From contig JAHLJT010000631.1 in the NCBI GenBank assembly GCA_031308135.1, positions 1,527,371 through 1,591,370 on the forward strand: a stretch of 64,000 nucleotides of DNA, read 5' to 3'. Shown piece by piece: positions 32,105 to 43,335 of this stretch. Within the stretch, counting starts at the first letter, position 1. Every line of letters starts with the position of its first letter. Both the position numbers and the translations under genes were made by a program. A model generated the notes under the pieces. It did not search any database, was not told the origin of the DNA, and saw only the letters and a list, made by a program, of their open reading frames with translations. The DNA is from Acheta domesticus (Eukaryota > Arthropoda > Insecta > Orthoptera > Gryllidae).

Positions 32105-34150
32105 GGCATAGAGTAAAAATGTATAGGACCTCTTCGGTCTATACTTGAAGAATCTGCTCTGCATCCTCGTTTTTTTCGAACCCTTTAGTGAAGTGTCAGT
32201 CCCCGTTACCACCAATCGCTAACCAACTGTCAACTGTTTCCTGCAAAATATACTTACTATAACTGTGCATTAATTGCATATTAATTTATTATAATGGATT
32301 TCATTACAATGCACTAAAATTGTTTTTGGGTGGATTGTTAATATCAGTAGAAAAATTAGAGTGAACTTTTAGGCATTCGTTTTGCAAATGCAACATATAA
32401 GTCACCTACTCTCATGCAACGTGGGCATCCGATCTTTCAAATTATTCATCCGTAGTCTTAGCGTCCAAGATTCGGAAAACCCACCTTCAGGCAATTCCGA
32501 TTTGTAATTACAGCTGTGAGGATATGGAGACGTTTATTGCAGTTCACTGAATTAATTTCGTTTATTGTTACCTTAGATATATTGTGAATATCAATATGCT
32601 TAGCACAAGTTTTTATTTGAAATTTCATTTTAGAATCAAAAAAAAATTCTTCATTAATAAATTATTCCTCGGAATAACGATTAGGCCTTTTTTATGAATT
32701 TCCATATTATTCAGCAGTTATTCTTTATTTCCCTTCAGAAACATTCCATGTACTAAATTGGCTTTATATATGTTATTAATTTATTCCAAACTGAAGTGCA
32801 GTAACAATCTTGCACAGAGAAGTCTCTGCCATGACAAAAAAAAAACATTTTAACGCCAACTTGAAACAATCAGACATAAAACCTTTTCGTCGCTTTCGGA
32901 AGAACTGGCGCAGGAAAGCGCTGTACTTTTACTCTCAAGGTGAAAAAAACACCTCGGCTATCTGAGGGAGATCTGCAGTTAACAGTCGACTAGGAGAAAT
33001 CTCGCAAACCGCGTGGAAGAGCTTGGATGAAAATTATTCGTAGTCGGCGGCGGCAGCGGTGGCGACGAGTAGCCAGAACCGAGAGAAGCTTAATTCATTG
33101 TCATTACGAGGGGGTGAAAGCGAACACAAGCCTCTCGTCGTCTAAAAATAAGAAAGTTCACGAAAAGGAAGTGGCATACCTCCCGCGCAAGAGGGAAAGA
33201 AGTAGTGTGTTCCTCCACCGGTAGTGCACCTCCACAACGTACACGTCGTCTCGAGCTCGCGTGCTCGAGCTGCAGAATGGAATTGCAGGGGCTCGCGCAA
33301 AAACTGACGGGAAGGACGAGGAAGACAATATGAGAAAGTGGAGGGAAGTGCTTCCTCACGGAGGAAGGGAAGCAGCGCGTTGGAAAGTGGAGGCGCTACG
33401 AATCTGTATCTCAGAAATTGCACCGCGCTTCTTTTTTTTTTTTCTTTTTTCGCGTTGTCTGTGCCCGTGCAGAACGCTTTACGGGTGAAGCCAGGTGCGG
33501 CAGTCATCACACACGTGAGAAATGGGGTCTGCAGATGAGCGCCCCGCTGATGCAAAGTGCCTCGGTCTGTGGAAAGTGGTTGGGACAATGGAGCATAATT
33601 TGGTCACGAAATTTTTGAATTGCTTGATGACACGCTTCTGTATAAAATTAACATTTGTAATGTTTTAAGCTGCCTTTTGGTGGAATTGTATTCTAGAGCC
33701 TGCGTTGGAGAATGTAGAAATAGTTTTTAATTCGCCGGAGAGTGACAGTTCTATGTCTAGGTTGACAGACCGTGACACGATGTTGTGAGACATGACGAGA
33801 CTTGACGCGACACATGAAAATAACGAGGTTGTAATGCTGTCTGCTGCGTCCTAGAGTGTGTAGTATCACGTGTCGGGCCTAAATTAGCAGCGGCTTTTCT
33901 TGTCTGAGAAATTATGACGTTGGGAGTTGCTCTAGCGAAAATGTGAGATTTCTCATTTCTTTAATGTTCTGAAATATCATTACTCGTGGTTAAGTAGTAA
34001 ATAATGATAATTGCGTATTCCTAGTTTACATGTTTCGTGTTTACATACATTTAGGTTTAATAGTTATTCGTAGCATATGTAGCACATACTTGGCAACAGA
34101 ATTCTCTAATATTGTTCCGTGTAGTTTATGTTCAGGAACAATTGTATAAT
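32105..34150. other. unassigned DNA; mixed composition
   Basis: AT-rich to ~33000, then a more balanced stretch at 33020-33560 with overlapping frames on both strands (up to 148 codons, minus). I see no domain, signal peptide or splice structure strong enough to call a gene. Confidence 0.4.
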
Positions 34151-34155
34151 AAGGA

Positions 34156-34229
34156 AATGTGCGCAGGTAAATCTCTTTCCCCACACGTCATATACAGTTT
34201 TTACTGTTTATTTGACAAATAAATAAACC
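34156..34229 (+). repeat. dispersed 3'-tail repeat, family D (copy 2)
   Basis: Nearly identical to 1955-2025: AATGTGCGCAG, CCCCACACGTCATATACAGT, TTTTACTGTTTATTTGACAA and ATAAATAAA. Confidence 0.75.
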
Positions 34230-34559
34230 TAATAGCTTCCCGATTAAATGGTGAAAATTTAATTGTCTCTGACAGGTACAATAAAATATGCATGTTTTCT
34301 GAAAGAAATACTACACAAACTCTGGACAACACCGTTCTAATGCAATGGATCTTGCCTTATTTTTCTGAACTAACTTAACGTCCAAAGCGTCTTTTGTTTT
34401 GGTTTTGGTTCAACGCAGGTGAATGGATCACTATGTTAAGCCCGTACAAAAACAGTGTAAAATGTTGTGCTCAATTTTCAAATAGTAGTTCTTTGTATCC
34501 ATATGGAAAAATTAAAACTTTGAAAAATATATTTTGGGAAGTTTTATGTTTAGACTTTG

Positions 34560-34630
34560 TAAATTCACTTCTCCCCATAGCTCGTCACACACAGGTTTTA
34601 ACTGTTTTTGACGTAAATAAATAAATAAAA
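34560..34630 (+). repeat. family D tail repeat (copy 3)
   Basis: TTCACTTCTCCCCATAGCTC, GTCACACACAG, TTTTAACTGTTTTTGACGTA, then (AATA)n. Closest to the inverted copy at 43611-43672. Confidence 0.75.
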
Positions 34631-35029
34631 AATCACCTTGTTACAGTTCATTAATCTACAACATCTAATCTATCTACACGTTTCATGCAGAGTGGTCATT
34701 GCCTAAACTCGACACCCACACTAATGGGAATTGTCGCAAAATTAGGCAAAGAATACAATAAACAATATCAGTTAATTGAGTGTACACATTACCTTCAGCA
34801 CAAAGATATTTCCTTAACTTTCACTTGGGGCATTAAAAGCAAAAATCTGTCGTGATTTTACGTCAAAAGGATTGCAGTATTGCATGTATATTAATACGTA
34901 TTGTTTGAAAATCTAAACTTTTCTCAAGTATAATGTATCAGTTTCCATAACATAATTCCGTACAATTAATGTTTCGAAACTGAGCGGAAAGCCGGAGAAC
35001 GGATTAAAAGCTATACTTCCCGAGTTCAT

Positions 35030-35400
35030 CCCACGCCGCGGCCGCCGTGTTCCACCTCGTGGGTGAGCGACCTCCGAAAGGCCTCGCAGAAACAGAGGAG
35101 GCTCGGGAGCCGCTCCTTTGGGAGGAGGGGAGTCGCTCTTCATGTGTCGAAGCCCGCGGCGGCCGTGGGCGGGCGCAGGGCGTTTTGACAGCGCGCGCGT
35201 TTATTTGTGGAGCGAAGGGCGGCGGCGCGGCGCTGGGCAGTGGGCGGGCGGCGGGCGGGCAGTGGGCGGGCGGCGGGCGGGCAGGGGGCGGTGGGCGGGC
35301 AGGGGGCGGTGGGCGGCAGCGGGACGTGGGCGAGCGATGGGCGGGCGGTGGGCGGGCAGGGGGCGGTGGGCGAAACGGCCGGACTACAACACACGCGTTC
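35030..35400. repeat. G-rich GGGCGGGCAGTGGGCGG array in a CpG island
   Basis: 35220-35375 is built from GGGCGGGC, AGTGGGCG and AGGGGGCGGT words on the plus strand, the opposite strand bias to the other arrays in the window. Frames up to 150 codons are compositional. The GC-box-like GGGCGG repeats and runs of G make both Sp-type binding and G-quadruplexes conceivable. Confidence 0.75.
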
Positions 35401-35949
35401 TTCCTAAACAGCGTCCTCCGCCTCGAAGGCAACGAGCTGGATCAACGGGTTGCTCAGTCTGCTCAGGACCTTCGTATAAGGAGACAAAGCGCTTGGTGAC
35501 AGACGTGCCAAATAGGTTCTCTGTGTAAACGAGGAGAAAGGGAGAAAAATGAGATCAAACGAAGAAAAAAGCAACTTTTTAAAACTGCTTGAAACCAGAT
35601 GATGGTTAGATTTTTTTTCACGAGTAAGATTGGGAAGGGTTGCTGAACGAAGCATTTGTGTTGACCAAACTGTTGGTGTGCCTCGTTGCCTTGAAAGATA
35701 AGCATCTGCACCTGCGAACTACGCAATATCAGCTTAAAGTGAAAGGTTTCTAAACATTACAAAAATTATAAAAGAAATATTAAATGCATGCTAAATATTA
35801 TGCTAAAGTCATGGAATGAAATTGGACCTGACGAACACTAGTTTTTTACTTACCTTATTGGAGTTGTCTAAAACGGATTATGTACACAGAGTTAAGATTT
35901 ATCTACTGAAATTAGAAATTAAATTTAACATGTATTAAAAATGCTTTGT
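35401..35949. other. unassigned DNA
   Basis: No feature recognised. Confidence 0.4.
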
Positions 35950-36130
35950 TGTGCAGTAGCGATCTCGAACCGGGATCGCGAGTTCGAGTCCCACCTAGGG
36001 CATGGTTGTGTTGTGTGTGTCTGTGTATGTTTCTGTGTGTCTATTTCATCATTCATCATCACCATCATTATTTCACCCCATCTCCGAGGGCTCACAACTC
36101 TGGGGTATTAAAATGCTGATTCCCGCCCAT
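35950..36130 (+). mobile_element. diverged tRNA-derived SINE fragment
   Basis: GCAGTAGCGATCTCGAACC, then GCGAGTTCGAGTCCCACC (a B box), CATGGTTGTGTTGTGTGTGT and a CATCATCACCATCATTATTT region. The head resembles family B but the tail differs, so it may be a sister family or an old family B copy. Confidence 0.65.
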
Positions 36131-36143
36131 AGAAAAAAGTAAC

Positions 36144-36355
36144 TTCGGCCCCGTGGCCGAGATCGCTAAGTCAGTAAGTGTCGTAGTGATCCCGGACCGA
36201 AGTGTCGACGGTTCAAGTCCCGCCTCCGGTATGGTTGTGTATGTTCATCATTTCATCCCCCCTATCATCACCATATCGTTTCATCCTCCTACCATAACGT
36301 TATATCCAATCATGGTCGCTAATGACCTAGTACTTGATGCGACATTAAATGACAA
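36144..36355 (+). mobile_element. tRNA-derived SINE, family B (copy 2)
   Basis: Head GGCCCCGTGGCCGAGATCGC, B box GGTTCAAGTCCCGCCTCC, ATGGTTGTGTATGTTC, the CATATCGTTTCATCC block and the tail GGTCGCTAATGACC plus GATGCGACATTAAA. AAAAGTAAC at the left (36135-36143) and AAGAAGTAAC at the right (near 36359-36368) look like a short, A-rich target duplication. Confidence 0.9.
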
Positions 36356-36386
36356 AAAAAGAAGTAACGTGCACCTACCCCGATAA

Positions 36387-37730
36387 TCAAATCTGAGCCC
36401 CGGTTGGATGCATGGTCTCATCACGGTCGATTAGCGAAACAAAATGAAATGCTTTAAACCTTTTATTGATAAATTTTTAAAGACATTCTTTTTTTTTCTA
36501 AAATCATTTTTTTCTTTTCGTTTTTCTCCTTCTTCCTCTCCTACTTTTTCTGCGCCTCCTACTCCGCGCAGCGGTCTCGTGGACGTTCCGAGCGCTTCCT
36601 GGCCTTGGCTCTTTCTACCTTGAGGTGAACGAGCTGCATCGACGGCCGCTTCTGTTTCCAGCGACGACCATATGGGGCAGCGGGTTTCACTCGCGTCGCG
36701 CTGACGGCCAAGATGGATGAGCGGCCCGAGAAAGCGGTCGGAAGCGCTCAGGCGCTCGCGTTTGTTTACTTGGCCGGACGTTTCCAACGGATAATGTAAA
36801 TAACATCGCTATTCCGAGCGCGGGGTGGAGATTTGGTCGCGCAAACCATAAACTGCTCGCGTAAGATTTAATATTCTGAAAAGGAGAAACACGATCTCCG
36901 AAACTGGTAATCCATTTTAGAAATGGGCTGTCGTTCTAATTCGTACATAATTTTGGTCAGTCGTTCCCTGAAAATGAAAATGAAATGTCTAATGTAAGAT
37001 CATAGAAATGACATAAATTTTGCACGATTCTACAAATATAACGTACATACGAGAATAAGCTCTTAGTTTAGACTAATGACGAACACTTTCTTTTATGTTG
37101 TGCAAGACGAGAATGGTATTTCAGATAGCGCAGCGTGATCAGTTCTTTTTAAACGGGGTTACTTTTAAAATTATAGTGAGGTACAGAAGACAAACGCAAA
37201 GGAATTTCAGTTTATTTTTCAGTTTTTTTAAAAAAGTTGTAATGAAATGTCTGCGAGTGGTCATTCAAGTACTTCAGATTACACTCGTAGGTACGTGAAA
37301 GAGGAGCGTAAATCAAATTTGCACTTTTTTTCTTTCGAAAAGTTAAGGCGACTCGTCTTCACCAAACATTTGTGGGGGAACTCTAAAGTATGGTCGTTTT
37401 GGATCTAGTACCCCACAAAATTTCACGTGAAAAAAAAAATTTAATATGACATTATGAATCAATTTTACGTTAATTCTTCAAGCTTTCTAGTAAACCCTTC
37501 TGTTACTCGTAAGTAAAGGTACATCATTAGATACATAAACTGATTAATTTAATTGAAAGAATTTAAATCTTTTTGGCATTTGTCTTGTTTAATTTAACAA
37601 CAGCGCCACGCCGCAGCACTTTTATAAATGTCAGGAAAAAATGACATTCAAATAAACTGCCCGTCGCCAATAAGCAAGAGATGTCGCGGGAAGATGGGCT
37701 CGTTGAAGTGTCTCCCCTGAACGACGTAGA
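36387..37730. other. unassigned DNA with GC-rich patch 36540-36800
   Basis: A CpG-richer patch carries a 118-codon minus-strand frame with no recognisable domain. The rest is AT-rich. Confidence 0.4.
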
Positions 37731-37740
37731 AAGGCCTTTC

Positions 37741-37955
37741 GCCGGCCCGGTGGCCGAGATCGCAAAGTAAGTAGTGCCGCAGCGATCTCGGACCGAAGGG
37801 CTGCAGGTTCGAGTTCCCCCTCAGACATGGTTGTATGTGTTCGTCCTTTCACCCCCTATCATCACCTTATCGTTCCATCCTCATAGATAACATAACGTTA
37901 AAATCCAATAGTGGTCGCTAATGACGTAGACGTTGATGTGGCCTTGTGAAGTAAC
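37741..37955 (+). mobile_element. tRNA-derived SINE, family B (copy 3)
   Basis: GCCGGCCCGGTGGCCGAGAT, B box CAGGTTCGAGTTCCCCC, CATGGTTGTATGTGTTCGTC, TATCATCACCTTATCG and AGTGGTCGCTAATGACG. No clear TSD was found. Confidence 0.9.
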
Positions 37956-38437
37956 TATGCAAGTTTTTTTCTTTAAAGCAGTGTTAAGAGAAATTCAAAA
38001 ATTATTCCGTGTCCTTCGAGTCACAGGTATTTTTACATTATGTTGCAAAAACGTTGTTTGTAAAATTAAAAAAAATCAATTTGAACAACGCTGTTAATAT
38101 TATATTTAATTCATAAAATATTTTATAATTTCATTTTTATCATTGTAATTCGCAAGCAGAATGTACCTTTGCTTTGTTGGAAATCTCAAACATCTCTCAT
38201 GAGAATCAGAGATTCCGTATTTGACTTGACAGAGTAGTTATGAAAAAATGATTTAAATTATTTTATGGAGTATTTGCTGATTTCTCGTTGCCGTGTACGT
38301 CACATACAGAAATAAAAAAAATACTCGGGGGAAATACAAACCAAAACTACACATTCCTGTAGATAGTATTCAGAACGCTTCCAAGCGAAGCCGTATACGC
38401 AAAGTGAAATGCCAATTAAGTTATGTTGAAAAAGTAT
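37956..38437. other. unassigned AT-rich DNA
   Basis: No feature recognised. Confidence 0.4.
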
Positions 38438-38770
38438 ATTTTTCATTGATACGTAATTGCTTGTTATTGACTTCGATACACAACTCGAAATACTGTATAT
38501 CTTACGTGGATCGAGAGGATCTTGGTACGAGGGAAATTTGAAAATAGTGGAATTTTGCTACATGGTCTCTTATGAAGGGAATTCCGAGAGAAAATTATGA
38601 AAGGGAATTCTGGGAGGAAAATTAGGAAAGATAATCTGAGTCAAGTTAGACGATCTAGTTAATTAGTAAATAAGTAAATTGTAATCATGAATGTTAGGTA
38701 CAAAATAAAATCTGGCTACAACGGTTAAGTGGTTCTAATGATCACCCCGCAATCATTAGAACCACTTAAT
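38438..38770 (+). repeat. dispersed repeat family F (copy 2), ending in an 18-bp hairpin
   Basis: Direct diverged copy of 30014-30330. It ends in a perfect inverted repeat: TTAAGTGGTTCTAATGAT at 38725-38742 and its exact complement at 38752-38769, with a 9-nt loop. A weaker half-copy of the same arm follows. A 3'-terminal hairpin in a dispersed non-coding repeat is a Helitron-like property, but the required CTRR end is not seen. Confidence 0.65.
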
Positions 38771-38823
38771 GATGAAGGATCACCGCTCAATCATTACAAT
38801 CCATGTAACGCCGTTGTTACATA

Positions 38824-39086
38824 TACAGGGTGTCCGGGGAGGAAACGTCGAAACTTCGAAAATAAGCTCATAAGACAATTCTAAGCATATTTCGTCTAAT
38901 AAACTACGCGGATATTCCGATAATACAAAGTTTTGCCTAGAAATCAATTTTTCAAACCAACTTTTGAGTGCTCATTGCGGCCCAACCATTCGGAATATCC
39001 ACGTAGTTTATTAGACGAAATATGCTTAGAATTGTCTTATGAGCTTATTTTCGAAGTTTCGACGTTTCCTCCCCGGACATCCTGTA
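38824..39086. mobile_element. mariner-like palindromic MITE with TA duplication
   Basis: Starts TACAGGGTGTCCGGGGAGGA and ends with its complement, with nearly 100 bp of matching arms (38824-38920 against 38990-39086). TA flanks both ends (38822-38823, 39087-39088). The short unique centre gives no coding capacity. The ACAGGGTG-type terminus plus TA points to a Tc1/mariner-superfamily derivative. Confidence 0.9.
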
Positions 39087-39169
39087 TAACTATCGTCATG
39101 TTACAATTCCGTTCTCTCGCCGGAAGTTTCCTTCCTCTTTCCCTTCTTTCCGAGCAGTCCTCGAAATCT

Positions 39170-39500
39170 GTCGCAACCGGTCGACATTTATTGAAGCGCC
39201 CGCCCTCGGTAGGTGACGGCGGTGGCGGGGGGCGGGGCGAGGACGCGCCCGTGAGCGGCGGCGACGGGCGACGGGCGACCACCCTTCCGGTCCCGGGCAG
39301 AGGGGCGCTCGCCCTGATAACGCGCCCAATCTCGCAGCTGTCCCGTCGGCGCGGGGGCCCCATCTGTCATTCACTTTCCCTGATTAACGCCGCCGCGCCC
39401 AGGTTCCCCGGGTCTTGTCCTCCCACGCTCCGACGACGCTCCGAAGGAGTGGGCGGTGGCAGCGCTACGGCCTCACAATCCTTTTCGGGAGGAGTTTTCG
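39170..39500. other. CpG-rich island
   Basis: GGCGGTGGCGGGGGGCGGGG and similar words; frames open on both strands. No domain recognised. Confidence 0.4.
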
Positions 39501-39511
39501 AGCACTCAAAA

Positions 39512-39528
39512 CAATAATAATACAAAAC

Positions 39529-39573
<45 letters not shown>
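39512..39573. repeat. (AAT)n microsatellite
   Basis: About 15 clean AAT units preceded by an imperfect AACAATAATAATAC lead-in. Confidence 0.95.
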
Positions 39574-39575
<2 letters not shown>

Positions 39576-39834
39576 TAAAACTAATAATTCTTTGTCCACG
39601 AATAGACCGCCTTGGACCATGCGCATTTACGGGGCTCAATTTCATTATCTCGGTAGCAGGTGCATGTAGTTTTTATTAAGGGATCAGCATTTAGATGGAT
39701 CCTATTTTCATCCTCCAGGATTGTTAGCCTTGAGAATATAAATGATGATTATGATAATAATAATTATTAATATTATTATTGTATAGTATAATAATAACGA
39801 TGATAATAATAATAATAATAATAATTTTTTTCGC

Positions 39835-40025
39835 CAAATTTGTGAAAGAACGTGACTAAACTCTCAGGTCATTCAAAACTCTGGGAAAAAGTGCAAGAAA
39901 TTGCTTTTTTTTGGAACAGACCTCATTTTGCGCGAAGTATTGTAGAGGCACCGATAGTCCCTAGATCTACTCCTTAGGAAGCTGGTTGGAACTCCGAGTA
40001 GACTTTATAATCAACCGACACATAA
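39835..40025 (-). repeat. dispersed repeat flanked by trinucleotide repeats (copy 2)
   Basis: Reverse complement of 28770-28965 over AACCAGCTTCCT, GATCTAGGG, CCTCTACAATACTT and GCGCAAAATG. Lies directly between an AAT run at 39803-39825 and the long AAT block starting at 40026. Confidence 0.65.
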
Positions 40026-40192
40026 CATCTCTAGTGTAAATTAGAGTAATAATAATAATAATAATAGTAATAATAATAATAATAGTAATAATAATAATAA
40101 TAATAGTAATAATAATAATAATAGTAATAATAATAATAATAGTAATAATAATAATAATAGTAATAATAATAATAATAGTAATAATAATAATA

Positions 40193-40243
<51 letters not shown>
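40026..40243. repeat. long interrupted (AAT)n block
   Basis: About 218 bp of AAT with TAG interruptions spaced every 15-18 bp, i.e. a higher-order (AAT)5TAG-like unit. The poly-Tyr frame on the minus strand is an artefact. Confidence 0.97.
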
Positions 40244-40250
40244 TAAATAC

Positions 40251-40457
40251 CTGCCATTGGCAGATGAAATCAAATCAATGTGGGGTATGGCAAAAGTCAC
40301 AGTGGTACCAGTAGTTATTGGCGCTACAGGTGAAATTCCCATCACATTGAACAGCAGTATTGACATCTTAGACTTGCACCGTGATGTGTACATATCCCTC
40401 CAGAAGTCCGTAATCTTGGACACCTGCAGTATTGTCCGACGAATACTGGGAGAGTAG
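40251..40457 (+). pseudogene. non-LTR retrotransposon polyprotein, extreme C-terminus
   Basis: The frame reads LPLADEIKSMW, then VTVVPVVIGATGEIP, DVYISLQKSVILDTCSIVRR and a stop. The pattern (W-x-x-x-K-V-x-V-V-P-V-V-I-G-A-x-G, then L-Q-K-x-x-I-L-x-T-x-x-I-V-R) is the one found at the C-terminal end of arthropod non-LTR retrotransposon polyproteins, downstream of the reverse transcriptase. Everything upstream is missing: the frame emerges from an (AAT)n block. Downstream there is ~90 bp of 3' UTR and then an (AAT)n tail at 40549-40582. This is a 5'-truncated, dead copy. The clade cannot be assigned from this piece. Confidence 0.7.
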
Positions 40458-40547
40458 ATGAGCAAGATGTTATGCAGAAATCTTACGTCCTTTGGCTACA
40501 CAGTCCCGGAGTAAGATGTTGGCCTCCATTAAAAAGGAGTGAAATAA

Positions 40548-40548
<1 letters not shown>

Positions 40549-40582
<34 letters not shown>
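40549..40582. repeat. (AAT)n tail of the LINE remnant
   Basis: About 11 units right after GGAGTGAAATAAA, fitting a retrotransposon 3' tail. Confidence 0.9.
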
Positions 40583-40583
<1 letters not shown>

Positions 40584-41424
40584 TGTGATGTTTGACTGTT
40601 CAGAGAAATGATTCTCAGCCGAGAATCGAATCCGGATCTATCGGTATACTAGTATAGTGCTAATTCTGCACGCTAACTTCCATTGACTCGATATTTAATC
40701 CTGAATGTATTATTTTGTGAATTTGAATCATTTTAAAAAGTTACAAACAACTTTCCTTAAGTTCACTCAAATAACTAAAAGTGAAAGCGAACATACAGAG
40801 ATGTAGAAGTTTCGTCAGCTGCAAATAATTTATTGATTTGGGCAAATATTCATAGATTAATTTGATAAAAGTGATTTTATTAACTTTCTGAATGAATTCT
40901 ACAAGCAACAGACTCGGAAGCAGTTCAAATAATCTCTTGAAAAATCTCCTTTTTTTTATAAAAGTGGGCGCTGGAAGCTGTGCGAGATAAGAATGTTGCG
41001 AAAGGAGAACGTCTGGTTGCTAGCAGTGTTGTGCATTCATGTGCAATTTCTTTCCATTATGTAATATGGTTTCCAATTTCTTTTCATTATGCAATAAGGT
41101 TGTAAAATTCCTTTTTCTGATCGCAATTCAAAATTTGGAAATTAATATAAATTTATTTTTGTTGCAGGTATGAACTCCTGGATGTGAATAGACACAAGAT
41201 CTCCCTTTAAGAAAGTCGCATGTGGAAGAAAGCTGTAAGTAATAAGACTTTTAGCAAATATCATGCAACCTACTTAACATTTATGTGACTTCGTATATTC
41301 GCCAGGCGGAAGAGGTGACGTGAGATCTAGTTGTCAGACCACTGTTTTTTCGCCAGGAAAGAAACTTCGAAACTTCAGGAATTCGCTGCGAACAAGGATT
41401 CTACTTGCTGTGCAGCAGATAAGT
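40583..41424. other. unassigned DNA
   Basis: No feature recognised. Confidence 0.4.
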
Positions 41425-41640
41425 GAGCATTTTTGCTGTCTCTGCAGCGACTCTGATCGGGAGATCGCAGAGTTCGAGTCCCGATGCTCACCGGATTTCG
41501 ACACTACAACTAAGGCGAATTCAGTCGCTGTCTGGAGGAAGATTCGAGCTGCTCTGATCGGTAGTTTTCCATGCTTTTTCCAATTAATTCCAAACGAATA
41601 CCGGCGCAGTACCGTAACAAATGGGCCACAGATTGATTGA
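41425..41640 (+). mobile_element. SINE family C, 5' half
   Basis: B box GAGTTCGAGTCCCGATG, then ATTCAGTCGCTGTCTGGAGG, GCTGCTCTGATCGGTAGTTT and CAGTACCGTAACAAATGGGC. It stops where the next, inverted copy begins; the two meet at a (TTGA)n tail. Confidence 0.85.
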
Positions 41641-42168
41641 TTGTTCGTGATTCCGGGCGTGTCAACTACTTAGGGCATTAGTCCCGTAAGTGCAGTACGT
41701 GTTTTCCCTCGCGAGGTGACGGTGATCTTTTCCCGCTGGATGGCGAGATCCGGTGCCTAGCTGGGTTTCCCCCAACCAGGTATCTCCCACCAGCGGGGCA
41801 CCGCCTCAGCCGGGTCAGGATATAAGCTCCCGACCGGTCTCCCGGCATGTGCGGTAGTGTAGTGCATGTTAGTGTACGTGTGCGTGTAAGGGGGTGAGGC
41901 TAGGACAAGGAAGAGGAAGGAAAGTTTACGCGCAGTCCGTGGCTCGTTTATTATGGTACTGCTCCAGTACTGGTGTCGATCGGAGAAACCTCAGAAAACT
42001 ACCGAACAGAGCAGCCGGCCGCTAGAATTCTCCTCCAGACAGCGACTGAATTCGACCTAGCTGAATAGGTAGTGTCGGAAGCCCTGCCGCCGTCGGGACT
42101 CGAACCTAGGACCTCCCGGTCAGAGGGACTGCAGTAACATCAGTTGATGCCATCTCTCCCGGTCGGAC
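41641..42168 (-). mobile_element. SINE family C, nearly full length
   Basis: Best reference copy of the family (~530 bp). Minus strand order: CCGACCGGGAGAGATGGCAT head, B box AGGTTCGAGTCCCGACGGC, GAATTCAGTCGCTGTCTGGA, CTGCTCTGTTCGGTAGTTTT, the CACACGTACAC stretch, GGTCGGGAGCTTATATCC, CCAGCGGGAAAAG and CACTTACGGGACTAAT, with the end AATCACGAACAATCAATCAA. The tRNA-like head and tetranucleotide (TCAA)n tail fit a Pol III SINE moved by a LINE with a simple-repeat tail. Confidence 0.9.
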
Positions 42169-42178
42169 CAAGGACATA

Positions 42179-42232
42179 CGCATACACACACATACACATA
42201 CATACATATACACACACACATACATACTTACA
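42179..42232. repeat. CA/CATA microsatellite
   Basis: ACACACATACACATACATAC-type alternation next to the SINE head. Confidence 0.9.
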
Positions 42233-42429
42233 TGTGCTATACGACCGCACATGTCGGGAGACGTCTCTGGAGCTTCGAGTTTGTCCCTGGTAGGGTCATT
42301 AGTCAGTTCATTCAGTGTCGTCTGTCAGTTCTTCTGAGACACTTCAGATTATTCAAACAGAATACAAAATTGAAAGTTGTTTTGTGATCATGGTTAATTG
42401 AGAGAGCGATTTGTACAATATATCTCCAA

Positions 42430-42438
42430 ATAATAACC

Positions 42439-42485
<47 letters not shown>

Positions 42486-42486
42486 C
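42430..42486. repeat. (AAT)n microsatellite
   Basis: About 16 units after an imperfect AATAATAACC start. Confidence 0.95.
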
Positions 42487-42904
42487 TTGTTTTACTATTG
42501 TATTACATTTAAAATATCGTCTAAGATGTGTTTGTAACTTGCTACTGGAGAACAGTCCATTTGCAAGGAAATAAATTTATTATTATCATCGTTAGTCTTA
42601 TTAAATAAAGACTAACAAGGCAGTTCCAAGAGTTGGGAAATTCGCAATTTAAGAAAACTCAGCGTGAAGGCAGGCCTTAAAGAGGTTGTCACAGATTTTC
42701 CCCCGAAATACTTGGCAATTGTGCCGTACTCATACAATAGGCGGTTAATATTAGCAGGGTTAAGGCGTAGTAGGAAGCTGTGCTCATACAGAAACTCACC
42801 ATGAATCTCGAATACCTTCACGCCAATTTACTTTATGCCGCAGTGCCCATTCGCATGCAACATTACATTAAGATGGAGACACAACATACGTGGCAAGGTG
42901 GAAA
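42487..42904. other. unassigned DNA
   Basis: A 69-codon minus-strand frame (42612-42821) has no motif I can name. It lies just beside an AAT repeat, as the LINE remnants do, but that is not enough to call it. Confidence 0.35.
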
Positions 42905-43335
42905 CTGTCTGAAGGTGGTCGCTGTCTGAAGGAGAATTCTCGCAGCCGGCTGCTCTGATCGGTAGTTTTCCGTGGTTTCTCCGATCAACACCAGGCAAAT
43001 GCAGTTCCCTAACAAACAGGCCATGGACCGCTCGCGACTTCTCCTTCCTCTTTCTAGTCCTATCCTCACCCCTTACACTATCATGCACTTCACTTCCACA
43101 CATACCAGGACACCGGTCGGGAGCTGAGAGCTTGTCCCGGCTGGGGCAGTGCCCCGCTGGTGGGAGATACCTGATTGGGGAAACCCCACTAGTCGACGGT
43201 TGGTCGGCGCCGGGTTTCGCCATTCAGCGGGGAAAGATTACCACCACCTCCCGATGAAAAAACACGCAATACACTTACGGGACTAATGACCTCTGTAGTT
43301 GACGCGTCCGGAATCACGAATAATCAATGAACAGA
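42905..43335 (+). mobile_element. SINE family C (lacks head)
   Basis: Starts in GGTCGCTGTCTGAAGGAGAA and runs to the end: CTGATCGGTAGTTTTCCG, GACCGCTCGCGACTTCTCC, CCGGTCGGGAGCTGAGAGC, CCCGCTGGTGGGAGATACC, CACTTACGGGACTAATGACC and GACGCGTCCGGAATCACGA, with AATAATCAAT. Confidence 0.88.

Noticed and set aside
31459..32215. 208-codon Pro/Ser-rich plus-strand frame and 141-codon minus frame
   Set aside because: Low-complexity pyrimidine-rich tract with internal duplications; no domain and equal openness on both strands.
38824..39086. GAAACGTCGAAAC as a further hammerhead-like motif
   Set aside because: No CUGANGA box or stem II nearby; it is simply part of the mariner-like palindrome arm.
40031..40465. 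144-codon minus-strand frame ending in poly-Tyr
   Set aside because: Translation of the AAT microsatellite.
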